64,000 nucleotides of DNA from Flavobacteriales bacterium (GTDB taxonomy: Bacteria > Bacteroidota > Bacteroidia > Flavobacteriales_F > PHOS-HE28). Positions 34,376-43,275 of this stretch are shown here, one piece after another. The position numbers and the translations under genes were made by a program. The stretch is from positions 194,515 to 258,514 of the forward strand of contig JACJZH010000005.1 in NCBI GenBank assembly GCA_020635695.1, given 5' to 3'. The first letter of the stretch is position 1. Each line of letters opens with the position of its first letter. Under the pieces are notes generated by a model. The model was not told the origin of the DNA, did no database searches, and was given only the letters and a program-made list of their open reading frames with translations.

Positions 34376-35688
34376 GGAACACAACGCTCATCCTCCTCCT
34401 GGCCACGGGCCTTGGTCTGAACGCCCAGGGGCCCATGACCATGAGCCTGCAGCAGGCCATGGACCATGCCGCGCAGTACAGCTACAGCGTCCGCACCAAC
34501 GAGCTGGAGGCCGAGAAGGCACGCCGCAAGATCAAGGAGGTGATGGCCATCGGCCTGCCCCAGATCGACGCTTCGGGCGGCATCCAGAACTACATCGACG
34601 TGCCCATCTCGGTGGTGCCCAACTTCTTCGGAGAAGGCCCCGAGTTCCTGGAGGCGCAGTTCGGTGTGCCCTGGACGCTTTCCGGGCAGGTGCAGTTGAA
34701 CCAGTTGATCTTCGACGGTTCCTACCTGATCGGCCTGCAGGCCACCAAGGAACTGAAACAGCAGAGCGATCAGGAACTGGAGCTCGCCATCCGCGACGCA
34801 CGGGCCGCGGCCGCCAAGGCCTACTACGGGGTGCTGGCCGCCGAGGAGGGTGCAGAGGCCCTGCGCGAGTCGGTGCCGGTGCTGGAGCGCAGCCTCACCG
34901 AAGCGCAGGCCATGCAGGAGACCGGCTTCATGGAGGAGACCGACGTGGACCGCATCCGCATCGAACTGGCCAACACCCGTGATCAGCTCATGGTCTTCGA
35001 GCGGCAGCAGGTGCTGGCCCTCAACCTGCTGCGCTTCTACCTGGGCGTACCCTCGGGCACCCCCATGGAGCTCACCGACGACCTGCAGGAGCTGATCGAC
35101 GCGCCCGACGAGCGTGCCCTGGTGGGCCAGCCGATGGACATGGCCGGACACGTGGAGCACCGCATCGCGGAGTCGCAGGTGCGCCTGCAGACCCTGAACG
35201 TGCGCAACGAGAAGGCCGCCTACTGGCCCCGGCTGAACGGCTTCCTGAGCCACCAGCAGCAGGCCTTCGGGTTCAACGACGTGGTGGAGACCGACTGGTA
35301 CCCCGGCACCCTCTGGGGCGTGAACCTGCAGGTGCCCATCTTCAGCAGTGGCATGCGCGCCAACAAGGTGAAGCAGGCCGACCTCACCCTGCAGCAGGTG
35401 GAGGTGAACAAGCAGCGTGTGGAGCAGCAGTTGGCGCTGGAGGAGGCGCAGGCCCGCAGCGACGTGGAGACCGCCCAGGCCCTGTACGACAACCAGCGGG
35501 ACCGGCTGGAGCTGGCCCGGCGCGTGTTCGAACGCACCTCCACCAAGTTCACCGAGGGGCTCTCCTCCAGCTTCGAGCTCACCACCGAGCAGGGCAACTA
35601 CCTGAGCCAGCAGCAGGCCTACATCCAGCGGCTCGCCGATCTGGTGAACGCCCGCACCGAACTGCGCAAGACCCTCGACCTGTTCTGA
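34372..35688 (+). CDS. TolC-family outer-membrane efflux protein
   Basis: A 438-residue outer-membrane channel subunit. Signal peptide MRNTTLILLLATGLGLNAQ, then two long helical coiled-coil repeats (about residues 35-230 and 250-438) typical of the OEP fold: SLQQAMDHAAQYSYSVRTNE starts the first and the motif MEETDVDRIRIELANTRDQL lies in it. The Gly/Pro turn VPSGTP separates helices. It forms a trimeric channel through the outer membrane with the adaptor and RND pump encoded downstream. It is coupled to the regulator gene by a 4-nt overlap and is followed by the adaptor after 18 nt. Confidence 0.9.
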   Translation: MRNTTLILLLATGLGLNAQGPMTMSLQQAMDHAAQYSYSVRTNELEAEKARRKIKEVMAIGLPQIDASGGIQNYIDVPISVVPNFFGEGPEFLEAQFGVPWTLSGQVQLNQLIFDGSYLIGLQATKELKQQSDQELELAIRDARAAAAKAYYGVLAAEEGAEALRESVPVLERSLTEAQAMQETGFMEETDVDRIRIELANTRDQLMVFERQQVLALNLLRFYLGVPSGTPMELTDDLQELIDAPDERALVGQPMDMAGHVEHRIAESQVRLQTLNVRNEKAAYWPRLNGFLSHQQQAFGFNDVVETDWYPGTLWGVNLQVPIFSSGMRANKVKQADLTLQQVEVNKQRVEQQLALEEAQARSDVETAQALYDNQRDRLELARRVFERTSTKFTEGLSSSFELTTEQGNYLSQQQAYIQRLADLVNARTELRKTLDLF

Positions 35689-35706
35689 TCCACCATCCAC
35701 CAAGTC

Positions 35707-36861
35707 ATGAGGAACCTGATCTTTTCCACCGCCCTCCTTGCGCTCGCAGCCTGCGGGGGCGCTCCGCCGATCGACGAGGCCATCGCCGAGCACCGCGCCA
35801 AGCGTGATTCGCTGAAGGCCGCACGCCAGGAGCTCAACACCGCCATCGCCGAGGTGGAGGGCTGGCTCGCCGCCAACGACCCCGAGCTGCGCCGCAACCT
35901 GCCGGTGGTCACCACCTATGCCCTTCAGCCGCGTGAGTTCGCGCACTGGACCGAGGCCCACGGCAGCGTGAAGGCCGACCGCAACGCGATGGTGTACTCC
36001 GCTTCGGGCGGTGAGGTCCGCCGCATCGTGGTGCAGCAGGGGCAGACGGTGCGAGCCGGTCAGCCGATCGTGGACATCGATGTGGACGCCCTGCGCGAGA
36101 GCGTGCGGCAGGCCGAGGCCCAGGTGGAACTGGCCCGCTCGGTCTTCGAGAAGCAGCAGCGCCTGTGGGACCAGCAGATCGGCAGCGAGGTGCAGTACCT
36201 CCAGGCCAAGGCCAACAAGGACGCGGGAGAGGCCCAGCTCGCGGCCCTGCGGGAGCAGTTGCGCAGCGCGCAGGTGCTGGCTCCCTTCGATGGGGTGGTG
36301 GACGAGATCTTCCCCAATGTGGGCGACATGGCCTCACCGATGCAACCCGTGGCCCGTGTGGTGGCCCTGGGCAAGGCCAGCGTGGAGGTGGACCTGGCCG
36401 AGGACCTGCTGAGCAAGGTGAAGGTGGGCGACCCGGTGGAGGTGATCGTCCCCGAGCTCAATGGGCAGTTCCAGGCCACGATCGATCAGGTGGGCCAGTA
36501 CATCAACCCCAACAACCGCACCTTCAAGGCCACCCTGCGCCTGGACCCCTCGGAACACCTGACCCTGAGGCCCAACCAGCTGGTGAACGTGCGCATCCGC
36601 GACCTGGAGGTACAGGAGGCCCTGGTGGTCCCCAGCCGCCTGGTGATGGAGAACAGCTCCGGCGAGAGCTACGTGTTCGTGCTCGAGGAGCAGAGCCAGG
36701 CCCGGGCACGCAAGGTGTTCGTGAAGGTGCTGAGCAACCAGGGCGGTGAACTGCTGCTGGAGCGTTCCGAGCAGGGCATCAAGGGCGGTGAAACGCTCAT
36801 CGACGAGGGCGCCCGCATGGTGGTGGACCAGCAGGAGGTGAAGGTCCTGGAGAAGGCCTGA
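35707..36861 (+). CDS. RND efflux periplasmic adaptor, lipoprotein
   Basis: A 384-residue membrane-fusion protein that bridges the RND pump and the TolC channel. The N-terminus MRNLIFSTALLALAACGG has a lipobox (C16), so it is anchored by lipid rather than a helix. An alpha-helical coiled coil (IAEHRAKRDSLKAARQELNTAIAEVEGWL) precedes the core, and the lipoyl-like halves, hairpin (DALRESVRQAEAQVELARSV) and beta-barrel (VLAPFDGVVDEIFPNVGDMA) follow. The extra helix before the lipoyl domain is usual in Bacteroidota adaptors. It sits 18 nt after the TolC gene and 36 nt before the pump gene. Confidence 0.88.
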   Translation: MRNLIFSTALLALAACGGAPPIDEAIAEHRAKRDSLKAARQELNTAIAEVEGWLAANDPELRRNLPVVTTYALQPREFAHWTEAHGSVKADRNAMVYSASGGEVRRIVVQQGQTVRAGQPIVDIDVDALRESVRQAEAQVELARSVFEKQQRLWDQQIGSEVQYLQAKANKDAGEAQLAALREQLRSAQVLAPFDGVVDEIFPNVGDMASPMQPVARVVALGKASVEVDLAEDLLSKVKVGDPVEVIVPELNGQFQATIDQVGQYINPNNRTFKATLRLDPSEHLTLRPNQLVNVRIRDLEVQEALVVPSRLVMENSSGESYVFVLEEQSQARARKVFVKVLSNQGGELLLERSEQGIKGGETLIDEGARMVVDQQEVKVLEKA

Positions 36862-36897
36862 TCGCGGAATCAACGAGCGATCCAAAGGAAACCGATC

Positions 36898-39800
36898 ATG
36901 TCCAACGAGAACGGAAAGAGCTACCAGGACAAACGCTTCGGGCTCAGCTCGTGGGCCGTGGACAACCGGGCCACCGTGATGGTGCTCGGCATCCTGATCG
37001 CCCTCATCGGCTGGAACGCCTACCAGAGCATGCCCCGGGAGGCATTCCCCGAGGTGGTGACCCCCGAGATCTTCGTGAGCACCGTGTACCCCGGCAACTC
37101 GCCGGAGGACATGGAGAAGCTCATCACGCGCCCGCTGGAGAAGGAGATCAAGACCATCACCGGGCTCGATGAGGTGCTCAGCACCAGCGTGCAGGGCTAC
37201 AGCACCATCGACATCAAGTTCGACTTCAGCGTGGAGCCCAGCGAGGCCCTGCGCAAGGTGAAGGACGCCGTGGACAAGGCCAAGGCCGATCCCGACTTCC
37301 CCACCGACCTGCCGGCCGACCCCAACGTGTTCGAGATGAACTTCTCGGAGATGATGCCGGTGATGAACATCAACCTGAGCGGCGACTACAGCCTGGACCA
37401 GCTGAACACCTGGGCCGAGGACCTGGAGGACAAGCTCGAGGACCTGGAGGAGGTGAACAAGGTGGAGATCCGCGGCGTGCCCAAGAAGGAGCTGCGCATC
37501 AGCCTGGACCTGCCCAAGATGGAGGCCCGCGAGATCAGCTTCCAGGACGTGGCCTCCGCCGTGCAGAGCGAGAACGTGAGCGTGAGCGGTGGCGAGGTGC
37601 TGCTGGACGGCCTGCGCCGCAGCATCAGCGTGGACGGCGAGTTCAACGACCCCGAGGACGTGCGCCAGATCATCGTGAAGCAGGAGAACCTGGACATCGT
37701 GCGCCTGGGCGAGATCGCCGACGTGGCCTTCACCTACGTGGAACCCACCAGCTACGCCCGCGAGTTCGGCCAGCCCGTGGTGATGCTCGACATCATCAAG
37801 CGCAGCGGCCGCAACCTGCTCGTGGCCAGCGACAGCGTGAACGCGCTGCTGCACCGCTTCGAGCGGGACGTGTTCCCCAAGGACCTCACCGTCACCATCA
37901 CCGGCGACCTCAGCGACCAGACCCGCACCCAGGTGGACGAGCTGGAGAACTCCATCATCTTCGGCGTGCTGCTGGTGGTGGGCGTGCTCATGTTCTTCCT
38001 GGGCCTGCGCAACGCCGTGTTCGTGGGCATCGCCATCCCCATGAGCATGCTGCTCAGCTTCATCCTGCTGAACGCGCTGGGCTACACCCTGAACATGATG
38101 GTGCTCTTCGCCCTGGTGCTCGCCCTGGGCATGCTCGTGGACAACGGCATCGTGGTGATCGAGAACACCCACCGCCTGATGAGCGAGGGGCAGTCGCCGA
38201 TCCGCGCCGCCAAGAACGGCATCGGCGAGGTGGCCTGGCCGATCATCGCCAGCACGGCCACCACGGTGGCGGTGTTCGTGCCGCTGCTGTTGTGGCCCGG
38301 CATGATGGGCGAGTTCATGAAGTTCCTGCCCATCACGCTCATGGTGGTGCTCGCATCCTCGCTCTTCGTGGGCCTGGTGATCAACCCCATGCTCGCCTCG
38401 CGCTACATGAAGGTGGAGCAGGAGGGCCCCACACGCTTCCTCACCTTCAAGGTGGGTGGCTGGATGACCGCGCTCGGTGCCGTGTTCAGCCTGGCGGGCC
38501 ATTTCGGCGACATGAAGGCGCTCTTCACGCTGGGCAACCTGGCCCTGGCCTTCGGGCTCTTCGGTTACCTGAACCACTACGTGCTCTACCCGGCCAGCGT
38601 GCGTTTCCAGGAACGCACCATGCCGCGCCTGGAGGAGCGCTACCGCGTTTTCCTGCAATGGGTGCTGGCGGGCGGTCGCCCCAAATGGATGTTCCTCGGC
38701 ACCATCGGGCTGCTGTTCCTCTCCTTCATCCTCACCGGCATGTTCCCGCCGAACACGCTGTTCTTCCCGGTGAACGAACCGCTGTACGTCAACGTGTTCA
38801 TCGAGAAGCCGGTGGGCACCGACATCAATGAGACCGACGCCACCACCCGTGAGGTGGAACGCCGGGTGTTCGAGGTGCTGGCCGATCCCCGGTACAACGA
38901 CATGGTCACCGACACGCTGCCGGACGGGAGCGTGGTGGAACGCTCGCAGAACTTCATGGTGAGCTCGGTGATCGCCCAGGTGGGCGAGGGCACCAGCGAT
39001 CCCATGGCCGGCCCCAGCTTCGATGCCACGCCGCACAAGGGCCGTGTGCAGGTGAGCTTCGTGAAGTACGCCGAACGCCGCGGCTTGCGCTCACTGCATG
39101 TGATGGAGGAGATCCGCCAGGCCGTACGTGGCGTGCCGGGCGTTTCCGTGGTGGTGGACAAGGACGCCGCGGGTCCGCCCGTGGGCAAGGCCATCAACCT
39201 GGAGATCAAGGGCGACGACGTGCTGGCCCTGATCGAGGAGGGTGAGAAGGTGCGCCGCTTCCTGGACGACCAGCACATCGCCATGGTGGAGGAGCTGAAG
39301 CTGGACGTGGAACTGGGCAAGCCCGAGATGCCCATCGAGATCGACCGCGCCAAGGCCCGCCGCTACAACGTGAGCACCTATGCCATCGGCGATGCGTTGC
39401 GCACAGCGCTCTACGGCCGTGAGGTGAGCACCTACAAGCAGGGCGAGGACGACTATCCGGTGAACATCCGCCTGAAGGACGAGTACCGCTACGATCCCGA
39501 GGCGCTCACCAGCATGCGCGTCACCTTCCGCGACCAGACCAACGGACAGATCCGGCAGGTGCCGATCAGCGCCCTGGCCACCCCGCGGTACACCAGCACC
39601 TTCAGCGCCGTGAAGCGGAAGGACCTCAAGCGCATGGTACAGGTGCAGAGCAACGTCACCGACGAGTTCAAGAAGGAGCAGGTGGTGAACAACGTGATCG
39701 CCGCCTTCGCCAACTACCCGAAGGACCCACGCTTCACCTACGCGTTCACCGGCGAACTGGAGGAGCAGGCCAAGCAGATGAGCTTCCTGAGCACCGCGCT

Positions 39801-40443
39801 CATGATCGCCGTGTTCCTGATCTTCATGATCATCGTGGCGCAGTTCAACAGTGCGGCCATCCCCGGGATCATCGTCAGCTCGGTGGTCTTCAGCCTGATC
39901 GGCGTCTTCCTGGGCCTGCTGATCTTCCGCATGGAGTTCGTGATCATGATGACGATGGTGGGCATCATCTCCCTGGCCGGCATCGTGGTGAACAACGCCA
40001 TCGTGCTGGTGGACTTCATGATCCTGCTGCAGACGCGGCGGAAGAAGCAGCTGGGCATGAGCGATGAGGAGCGCCTGCCGATGCACGAGGTGCTGGCCAC
40101 CATCGAGGAGGCCGGTGCCCGCCGTCTGCGCCCGGTGTTGCTCACGGCCATCACCACGGTGCTGGGCCTGATCCCGCTGGCCATCGGCATCAACATCAAC
40201 TTCTTCACCCTCTTCAGCGAGCTGGATCCGCAGTTCGTGCTGGGCGGTGACAACACGATCTTCTGGGGCCCCATGAGCTGGACGGTGATCTTCGGACTGG
40301 TGTTCGCCACCTTCCTCACCCTGGTGATCGTGCCGGTCATGTTCCTGCTGCTCACCAAGGTCATGTACCGCTTCATCCCGGTGCGTTCCGAGGATGTGAC
40401 CTCGACACGACCCGTTGCTGCGCACGACGGCATCGAGGCCTGA
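36898..40443 (+). CDS. RND-family efflux permease (AcrB/MexB-like, long form)
   Basis: An 1181-residue proton-driven inner-membrane pump. The first helix is at about residues 22-40, followed by the porter domain (YPGNSPEDMEKLITRPLE), helices 2-6 (with ALGMLVDNGIVVIENTHRLM), the second porter domain and helices 7-12. An insertion of roughly 55 residues with two hydrophobic segments (about residues 512-568, GGWMTALGAVFSLAGHFG) lies before helix 7 and lengthens the protein relative to the 1030-1050 residues of proteobacterial AcrB. This agrees with other Bacteroidota pumps. Substrate range is not predictable; drugs, dyes or bile-like amphiphiles are typical. It is the last gene of the TetR operon. 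Confidence 0.9.
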   Translation: MSNENGKSYQDKRFGLSSWAVDNRATVMVLGILIALIGWNAYQSMPREAFPEVVTPEIFVSTVYPGNSPEDMEKLITRPLEKEIKTITGLDEVLSTSVQGYSTIDIKFDFSVEPSEALRKVKDAVDKAKADPDFPTDLPADPNVFEMNFSEMMPVMNINLSGDYSLDQLNTWAEDLEDKLEDLEEVNKVEIRGVPKKELRISLDLPKMEAREISFQDVASAVQSENVSVSGGEVLLDGLRRSISVDGEFNDPEDVRQIIVKQENLDIVRLGEIADVAFTYVEPTSYAREFGQPVVMLDIIKRSGRNLLVASDSVNALLHRFERDVFPKDLTVTITGDLSDQTRTQVDELENSIIFGVLLVVGVLMFFLGLRNAVFVGIAIPMSMLLSFILLNALGYTLNMMVLFALVLALGMLVDNGIVVIENTHRLMSEGQSPIRAAKNGIGEVAWPIIASTATTVAVFVPLLLWPGMMGEFMKFLPITLMVVLASSLFVGLVINPMLASRYMKVEQEGPTRFLTFKVGGWMTALGAVFSLAGHFGDMKALFTLGNLALAFGLFGYLNHYVLYPASVRFQERTMPRLEERYRVFLQWVLAGGRPKWMFLGTIGLLFLSFILTGMFPPNTLFFPVNEPLYVNVFIEKPVGTDINETDATTREVERRVFEVLADPRYNDMVTDTLPDGSVVERSQNFMVSSVIAQVGEGTSDPMAGPSFDATPHKGRVQVSFVKYAERRGLRSLHVMEEIRQAVRGVPGVSVVVDKDAAGPPVGKAINLEIKGDDVLALIEEGEKVRRFLDDQHIAMVEELKLDVELGKPEMPIEIDRAKARRYNVSTYAIGDALRTALYGREVSTYKQGEDDYPVNIRLKDEYRYDPEALTSMRVTFRDQTNGQIRQVPISALATPRYTSTFSAVKRKDLKRMVQVQSNVTDEFKKEQVVNNVIAAFANYPKDPRFTYAFTGELEEQAKQMSFLSTALMIAVFLIFMIIVAQFNSAAIPGIIVSSVVFSLIGVFLGLLIFRMEFVIMMTMVGIISLAGIVVNNAIVLVDFMILLQTRRKKQLGMSDEERLPMHEVLATIEEAGARRLRPVLLTAITTVLGLIPLAIGININFFTLFSELDPQFVLGGDNTIFWGPMSWTVIFGLVFATFLTLVIVPVMFLLLTKVMYRFIPVRSEDVTSTRPVAAHDGIEA

Positions 40444-40458
40444 GGCGACAGGCCCCGC

Positions 40459-40466
40459 TATCTTCG
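40459..40466 (+). promoter_or_regulatory. -7 box TATCTTCG for the SLC13 transporter gene
   Basis: TATCTTCG lies 34 nt before ATG 40501. Its last two bases enter the hairpin described next, so promoter and hairpin are overlapping signals. Confidence 0.4.
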
Positions 40467-40497
40467 GAACGGCCCTTCCCAGCGGAGGGCCGTTCCG
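40465..40497 (+). terminator. Perfect 12-bp hairpin between the RND operon and the SLC13 gene
   Basis: CGGAACGGCCCT (40465-40476), a 9-nt loop, and AGGGCCGTTCCG (40486-40497) pair perfectly. It begins 22 nt after the RND stop and ends 3 nt before ATG 40501. No T-run follows, so a terminator function is inferred rather than certain. Confidence 0.5.
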
Positions 40498-40500
40498 CGT

Positions 40501-41946
40501 ATGAAGCGCCCGCTGTTCCTGCTCGCCGGCCCGATCGCCGGGCTGCTCGTCCGCTTCCTGCTGGCGCACCACGGCCCGGATGCGGCCACCATGGCCGGGC
40601 TCGTGGCGTGGATCGCCGTCTGGTGGATCTCCGAGGCGGTGCCCATCGCGGTCACCAGCCTGCTGCCGCTGGTGTGCTTCCCGCTGTTCGGCATCGCGGG
40701 ACTGGGCGACACGGCCGCCAACTACGGCAAGGAGATCATCTTCCTCTTCCTGGGTGGCTTCCTGCTGGCCCTGGGCATCGAGCGCAGCGGGTTGCACCGC
40801 CGCATCGCCCTGTGGACCGTGCTGAAGCTCGGCGGTTCACCGGCGCGCCTGGTGCTCGGCATCATGGTGGCCAGTGCGCTGCTCAGCATGTGGATCAACA
40901 GCACCGCCACCGTGCTCGTGATGCTGCCCATCGCCCTGAGCCTGGTGGATGGCCTGGACGAGGACCACGGCCGCGAACGCCTGGCCGTTCCCCTGCTGCT
41001 GGGCGTCAGCTACGGGGCCTCGATCGGCGGCATGGCCACACCGGTGGGCACACCACCCAACCTGGTGCTGCTGCAACTGTGGGAGGAGCTGTTCCCCGGC
41101 CGTCCGCGCATCGGTTTCGGACAGTGGATGAGCTTCGGGATCCCGTTCGCCATCGTGTTCCTGGGCCTTTCCTGGTGGCTGCTCGTGCGCTGGCTGGAAC
41201 CGGTGAAGGGCATCCAGCTGGAGGGCCGCGATGCCGTGCGTGAGCGGTTGCGCGAGCTTGGCCGGCCCACCCGCGATGAGCGCTGGAGCGGGATCGTCTT
41301 CGCCATCACCGCGTTGTTGTGGGTCACCGGCGATGGTCTCTCGTTCGGCGGACTCGACCTGCCTGGTTGGCGGGATGTTCCGATGCTCGCACCGGTGGGT
41401 GATCCCGCGGTGGCGGTCGCGGGTGCGGTCCTGCTGTTCATCCTTCCGCAGGCGCACGGCAACGGACGGTTGCTGGAATGGGACTGGGCGGAGAAGCGGC
41501 TTCCCTGGGGTGTGCTGTTGCTGATCGGAGCGGGCATGGCACTGGCCATGGGCATCGCCCGCAGTGGATTGGACCAGGTGATCGGCGGCGCCATGCAGGC
41601 CTTCGGCAACTGGCCTGTTCCGCTGATGCTGCTTGCGCTGGTGGGTGTCGTCTGCCTGTTGAGCGAGCTCGGAAGCAACACCGCCACCGCCAGCCTGGTG
41701 CTGCCGATCCTGGCGCGCACGGCCGAGAGTTGGGGCAGCGACCCGGTGCTGTTGCTGGTGCCCGCCACCCTCGCGGCCAGCCTGGGCTTCATGCTGCCGG
41801 TGGCCAGCCCCATGCAGACGATCGTCTTCGCCACCGGGCGCATTCCCGTGCGGCGGATGGTCAGGGCCGGCCTCTGGATCGATGCGGCGGGCGCCGTGGT
41901 GTTGGTCGCCCTCTACCTGTTGCTGGGCAGGCTGGTGTTCGCCTGA
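40501..41946 (+). CDS. SLC13/DASS-family sodium-coupled carboxylate transporter
   Basis: A 481-residue transporter with about 11-12 hydrophobic segments. The two SNT-type signatures that form the sodium sites are visible: NSTATVLVMLPI near residue 137 and LGSNTATASLVLPIL near residue 392. Both are needed for the elevator fold and support Na+-coupled uptake of succinate, malate or related dicarboxylates; sulfate is an alternative substrate in this family. The N-terminal helix and WWISEAVPIAVTSLLPLV are also family-typical. It has its own promoter candidate and a 12-bp hairpin just before the start. The 3' end overlaps the convergent DinB gene by 34 nt. Confidence 0.85.
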   Translation: MKRPLFLLAGPIAGLLVRFLLAHHGPDAATMAGLVAWIAVWWISEAVPIAVTSLLPLVCFPLFGIAGLGDTAANYGKEIIFLFLGGFLLALGIERSGLHRRIALWTVLKLGGSPARLVLGIMVASALLSMWINSTATVLVMLPIALSLVDGLDEDHGRERLAVPLLLGVSYGASIGGMATPVGTPPNLVLLQLWEELFPGRPRIGFGQWMSFGIPFAIVFLGLSWWLLVRWLEPVKGIQLEGRDAVRERLRELGRPTRDERWSGIVFAITALLWVTGDGLSFGGLDLPGWRDVPMLAPVGDPAVAVAGAVLLFILPQAHGNGRLLEWDWAEKRLPWGVLLLIGAGMALAMGIARSGLDQVIGGAMQAFGNWPVPLMLLALVGVVCLLSELGSNTATASLVLPILARTAESWGSDPVLLLVPATLAASLGFMLPVASPMQTIVFATGRIPVRRMVRAGLWIDAAGAVVLVALYLLLGRLVFA

Positions 41947-42470
41947 TCGGCGTTCACGTCGCGTTCAATGAGCGCCTGGTGGTGCTCGGCGTGGTAGCAG
42001 GTGAAATGGAACAGCTCACGCAGGGTGATCTTTCCGAGCAGCGGGTGAGGGACCAGGTAGCTGTCCATCCTGCGATCCGACCAGCGGGTTGACCTCCGGG
42101 CCAGGATCTCGACGTGTTCCGTGATCGCTGCCTGCAGGTCCTTGAGTCCGTTCTCGTCCACCTGCTTCGGCACGAACCGGGAAGGTGCCCTTCCGCCGGC
42201 CGACAGCTTTTCGCGGTAGCGGGCCACCAGCGCGTCGTAGTCCCTGCCCGGGCGGTTCGGCCTGCCGAAACGCCAGCGGAGCAGGATCGGAGGCAGCCCA
42301 AGCGCCTTGTTCGTCAATGCGAGTCCGATCCGGATGTGCTCCAGGTGCTGGGCCGGGCTCCACTTGCCGTTGGCGGGTGCGGTCCGCACCCCCTCGGGAA
42401 GCGCGGTCACGGTCGCGATCAGTGCATCGTGCGTGGCACGCAGCCGCTCGGCGATCGCCTGGCCCGTCAT
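41913..42470 (-). CDS. DinB-family protein
   Basis: A 185-residue four-helix-bundle protein. The triad of metal-binding histidines is consistent with DinB/YfiT: His in AQHLEHIRIG (about residue 43) and two in FTCYHAEHHQALIE near the C-terminus. Members are putative thiol-dependent S-transferases or damage-inducible enzymes; the exact reaction is unknown. The start at ATG 42470 is preferred because it follows the RidA stop by 2 nt on the same strand, giving a two-gene unit. The longer frame upstream is RidA in another frame. Its 3' end overlaps the SLC13 gene by 34 nt, unusually long for convergent genes. Confidence 0.85.
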   Translation of the reverse strand: MTGQAIAERLRATHDALIATVTALPEGVRTAPANGKWSPAQHLEHIRIGLALTNKALGLPPILLRWRFGRPNRPGRDYDALVARYREKLSAGGRAPSRFVPKQVDENGLKDLQAAITEHVEILARRSTRWSDRRMDSYLVPHPLLGKITLRELFHFTCYHAEHHQALIERDVNADQANTSLPSNR

Positions 42471-42472
42471 GG

Positions 42473-42886
42473 TCACATGGTCGCGATCACCTTCAATTCG
42501 ATGGCGATCGGTGTGGGCAGGCAGTTGATCTCCACCGTGGTGCGGCAGGGCCGGTTGTCCTTGAAGTACTCGGCGTAGATCCGGTTGTAGGTGGCGAAGT
42601 CGTCCTTCATGTTGGTCAGGAACACCGTCACGTCCACGATCTTGTCCCAACTGCTGCCTGCATCCTCCAGGATGTAGCGGATGTTGCGGAACACGCTGTG
42701 GCACTGCGCTTCGATGTCGTAGGAGGCGATGTTCCCTTCCGCGTCCAACTCCACGCCGGGGATCTTCTTGGTACCGCGTTCCCGGGGACCCACTCCGCTC
42801 AGGAACAACAGGTCGCCCACGCGCCGGGCGTGAGGGTACAGGCCCACGGGTTCGGGTGCCTTGCTGCTTTCGATGGCCTCGCTCAT
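42473..42886 (-). CDS. RidA-family protein (enamine/imine deaminase or 2-aminomuconate-deaminase-like)
   Basis: A 137-residue protein of the YjgF/RidA superfamily, which forms trimers with active sites at subunit faces. VGDLLFLSGVGPRERGTKKI near residue 25 is the substrate-site strand, and CRTTVEINCLPTPIAIELKV near the C-terminus carries the conserved segment with a Glu that in RidA coordinates the substrate. The GPRERGT segment resembles the 2-aminomuconate deaminase group more than RidA itself. ATG 42886 gives MSEAIESSKAP; the upstream frame is non-coding. A GATCTTCG box ends 4 nt before it. It is followed by the DinB gene after 2 nt. Confidence 0.85.
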   Translation of the reverse strand: MSEAIESSKAPEPVGLYPHARRVGDLLFLSGVGPRERGTKKIPGVELDAEGNIASYDIEAQCHSVFRNIRYILEDAGSSWDKIVDVTVFLTNMKDDFATYNRIYAEYFKDNRPCRTTVEINCLPTPIAIELKVIATM

Positions 42887-42890
42887 GCCA

Positions 42891-42898
42891 CGAAGATC
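42891..42898 (-). promoter_or_regulatory. -7-like box GATCTTCG for the RidA-DinB pair
   Basis: GATCTTCG ends 4 nt before ATG 42886, the same box and spacing as the esterase gene at 30013. Confidence 0.4.
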
Positions 42899-42918
42899 CG
42901 CCTTCCACCGGGAACGGA

Positions 42919-42941
42919 AAAGGGCCCGTCCCCGGACCCTT
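42919..42941 (-). terminator. Intrinsic-terminator-like hairpin on the minus strand
   Basis: On the minus strand AAGGGTCCG-GGGA-CGGGCCCTT folds into a 9-bp stem with one G-U pair, followed by TTCC. The plus-strand version has a C-A mismatch, so the minus strand is the better fold. No minus-strand gene is seen upstream of it. Confidence 0.45.
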
Positions 42942-43220
42942 CCCGTCACGACCGCGCACCGGATGTCCGCCACCGACCCCGCCGGCTGAGCGGTGGTCCG
43001 GCCCTCCCGGGCCTTGTCCGAAGGTGACGGACGAAGGAGCGCTCCTGCTCGGAACCACTCCACCGTTGGCATGCGCGACCGCGTGTATGGAAAGAACGTA
43101 TCGCGAAGGTCCGCGGCGCTTGTTAGCAAGACGTTGGCCGCGTGTGAAAGGTTCTTCCCCGGGCCGCGGGTTATTCACCGGCCATGAACAGGCCCCTTGA
43201 ACGAACTTCGCGTACGGCAC

Positions 43221-43247
43221 GTCGTTCTTTCACCGGCGAAGAACGAC
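43221..43247 (+). other. Perfect 9-bp hairpin GTCGTTCTT / AAGAACGAC
   Basis: Arms at 43221-43229 and 43239-43247 with a 9-nt loop pair perfectly 40 bp before the reductase ATG. It may be an operator or an mRNA leader structure. Confidence 0.5.
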
Positions 43248-43275
43248 CTTCAACCTTCAACCAGCAACGTTCAAC
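43247..43275 (+). repeat. TTCAAC-rich repeat stretch before the aldo/keto reductase
   Basis: The stretch contains three TTCAAC copies (ACCTTCAACCTTCAACC and, 9 nt on, ACGTTCAACG). A similar CAACCTTCAACC pattern appears inside the copA gene at 49670-49706. Confidence 0.6.

Noticed and set aside
36334..39036. A 900-codon open frame on the minus strand opposite the RND adaptor and pump genes
   Set aside because: It is rich in His/Gln/Glu of the kind produced by reading GC-rich genes on the other strand, and the plus strand carries clear RND motifs.
33755..40443. The TetR operon as a heavy-metal pump
   Set aside because: The permease has AcrB-type rather than CusA/CzcA-type signatures and no metal-binding domains in the adaptor.
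43171..43179. TTATTCACC as a DnaA box and possible origin
   Set aside because: One near-match only, with no cluster, no AT-rich unwinding region and no dnaA or dnaN nearby.
42993..43187. Short plus-strand frame in the 401-bp gap (MRDRVYGKNV...)
   Set aside because: No ribosome site or promoter and no conserved features.
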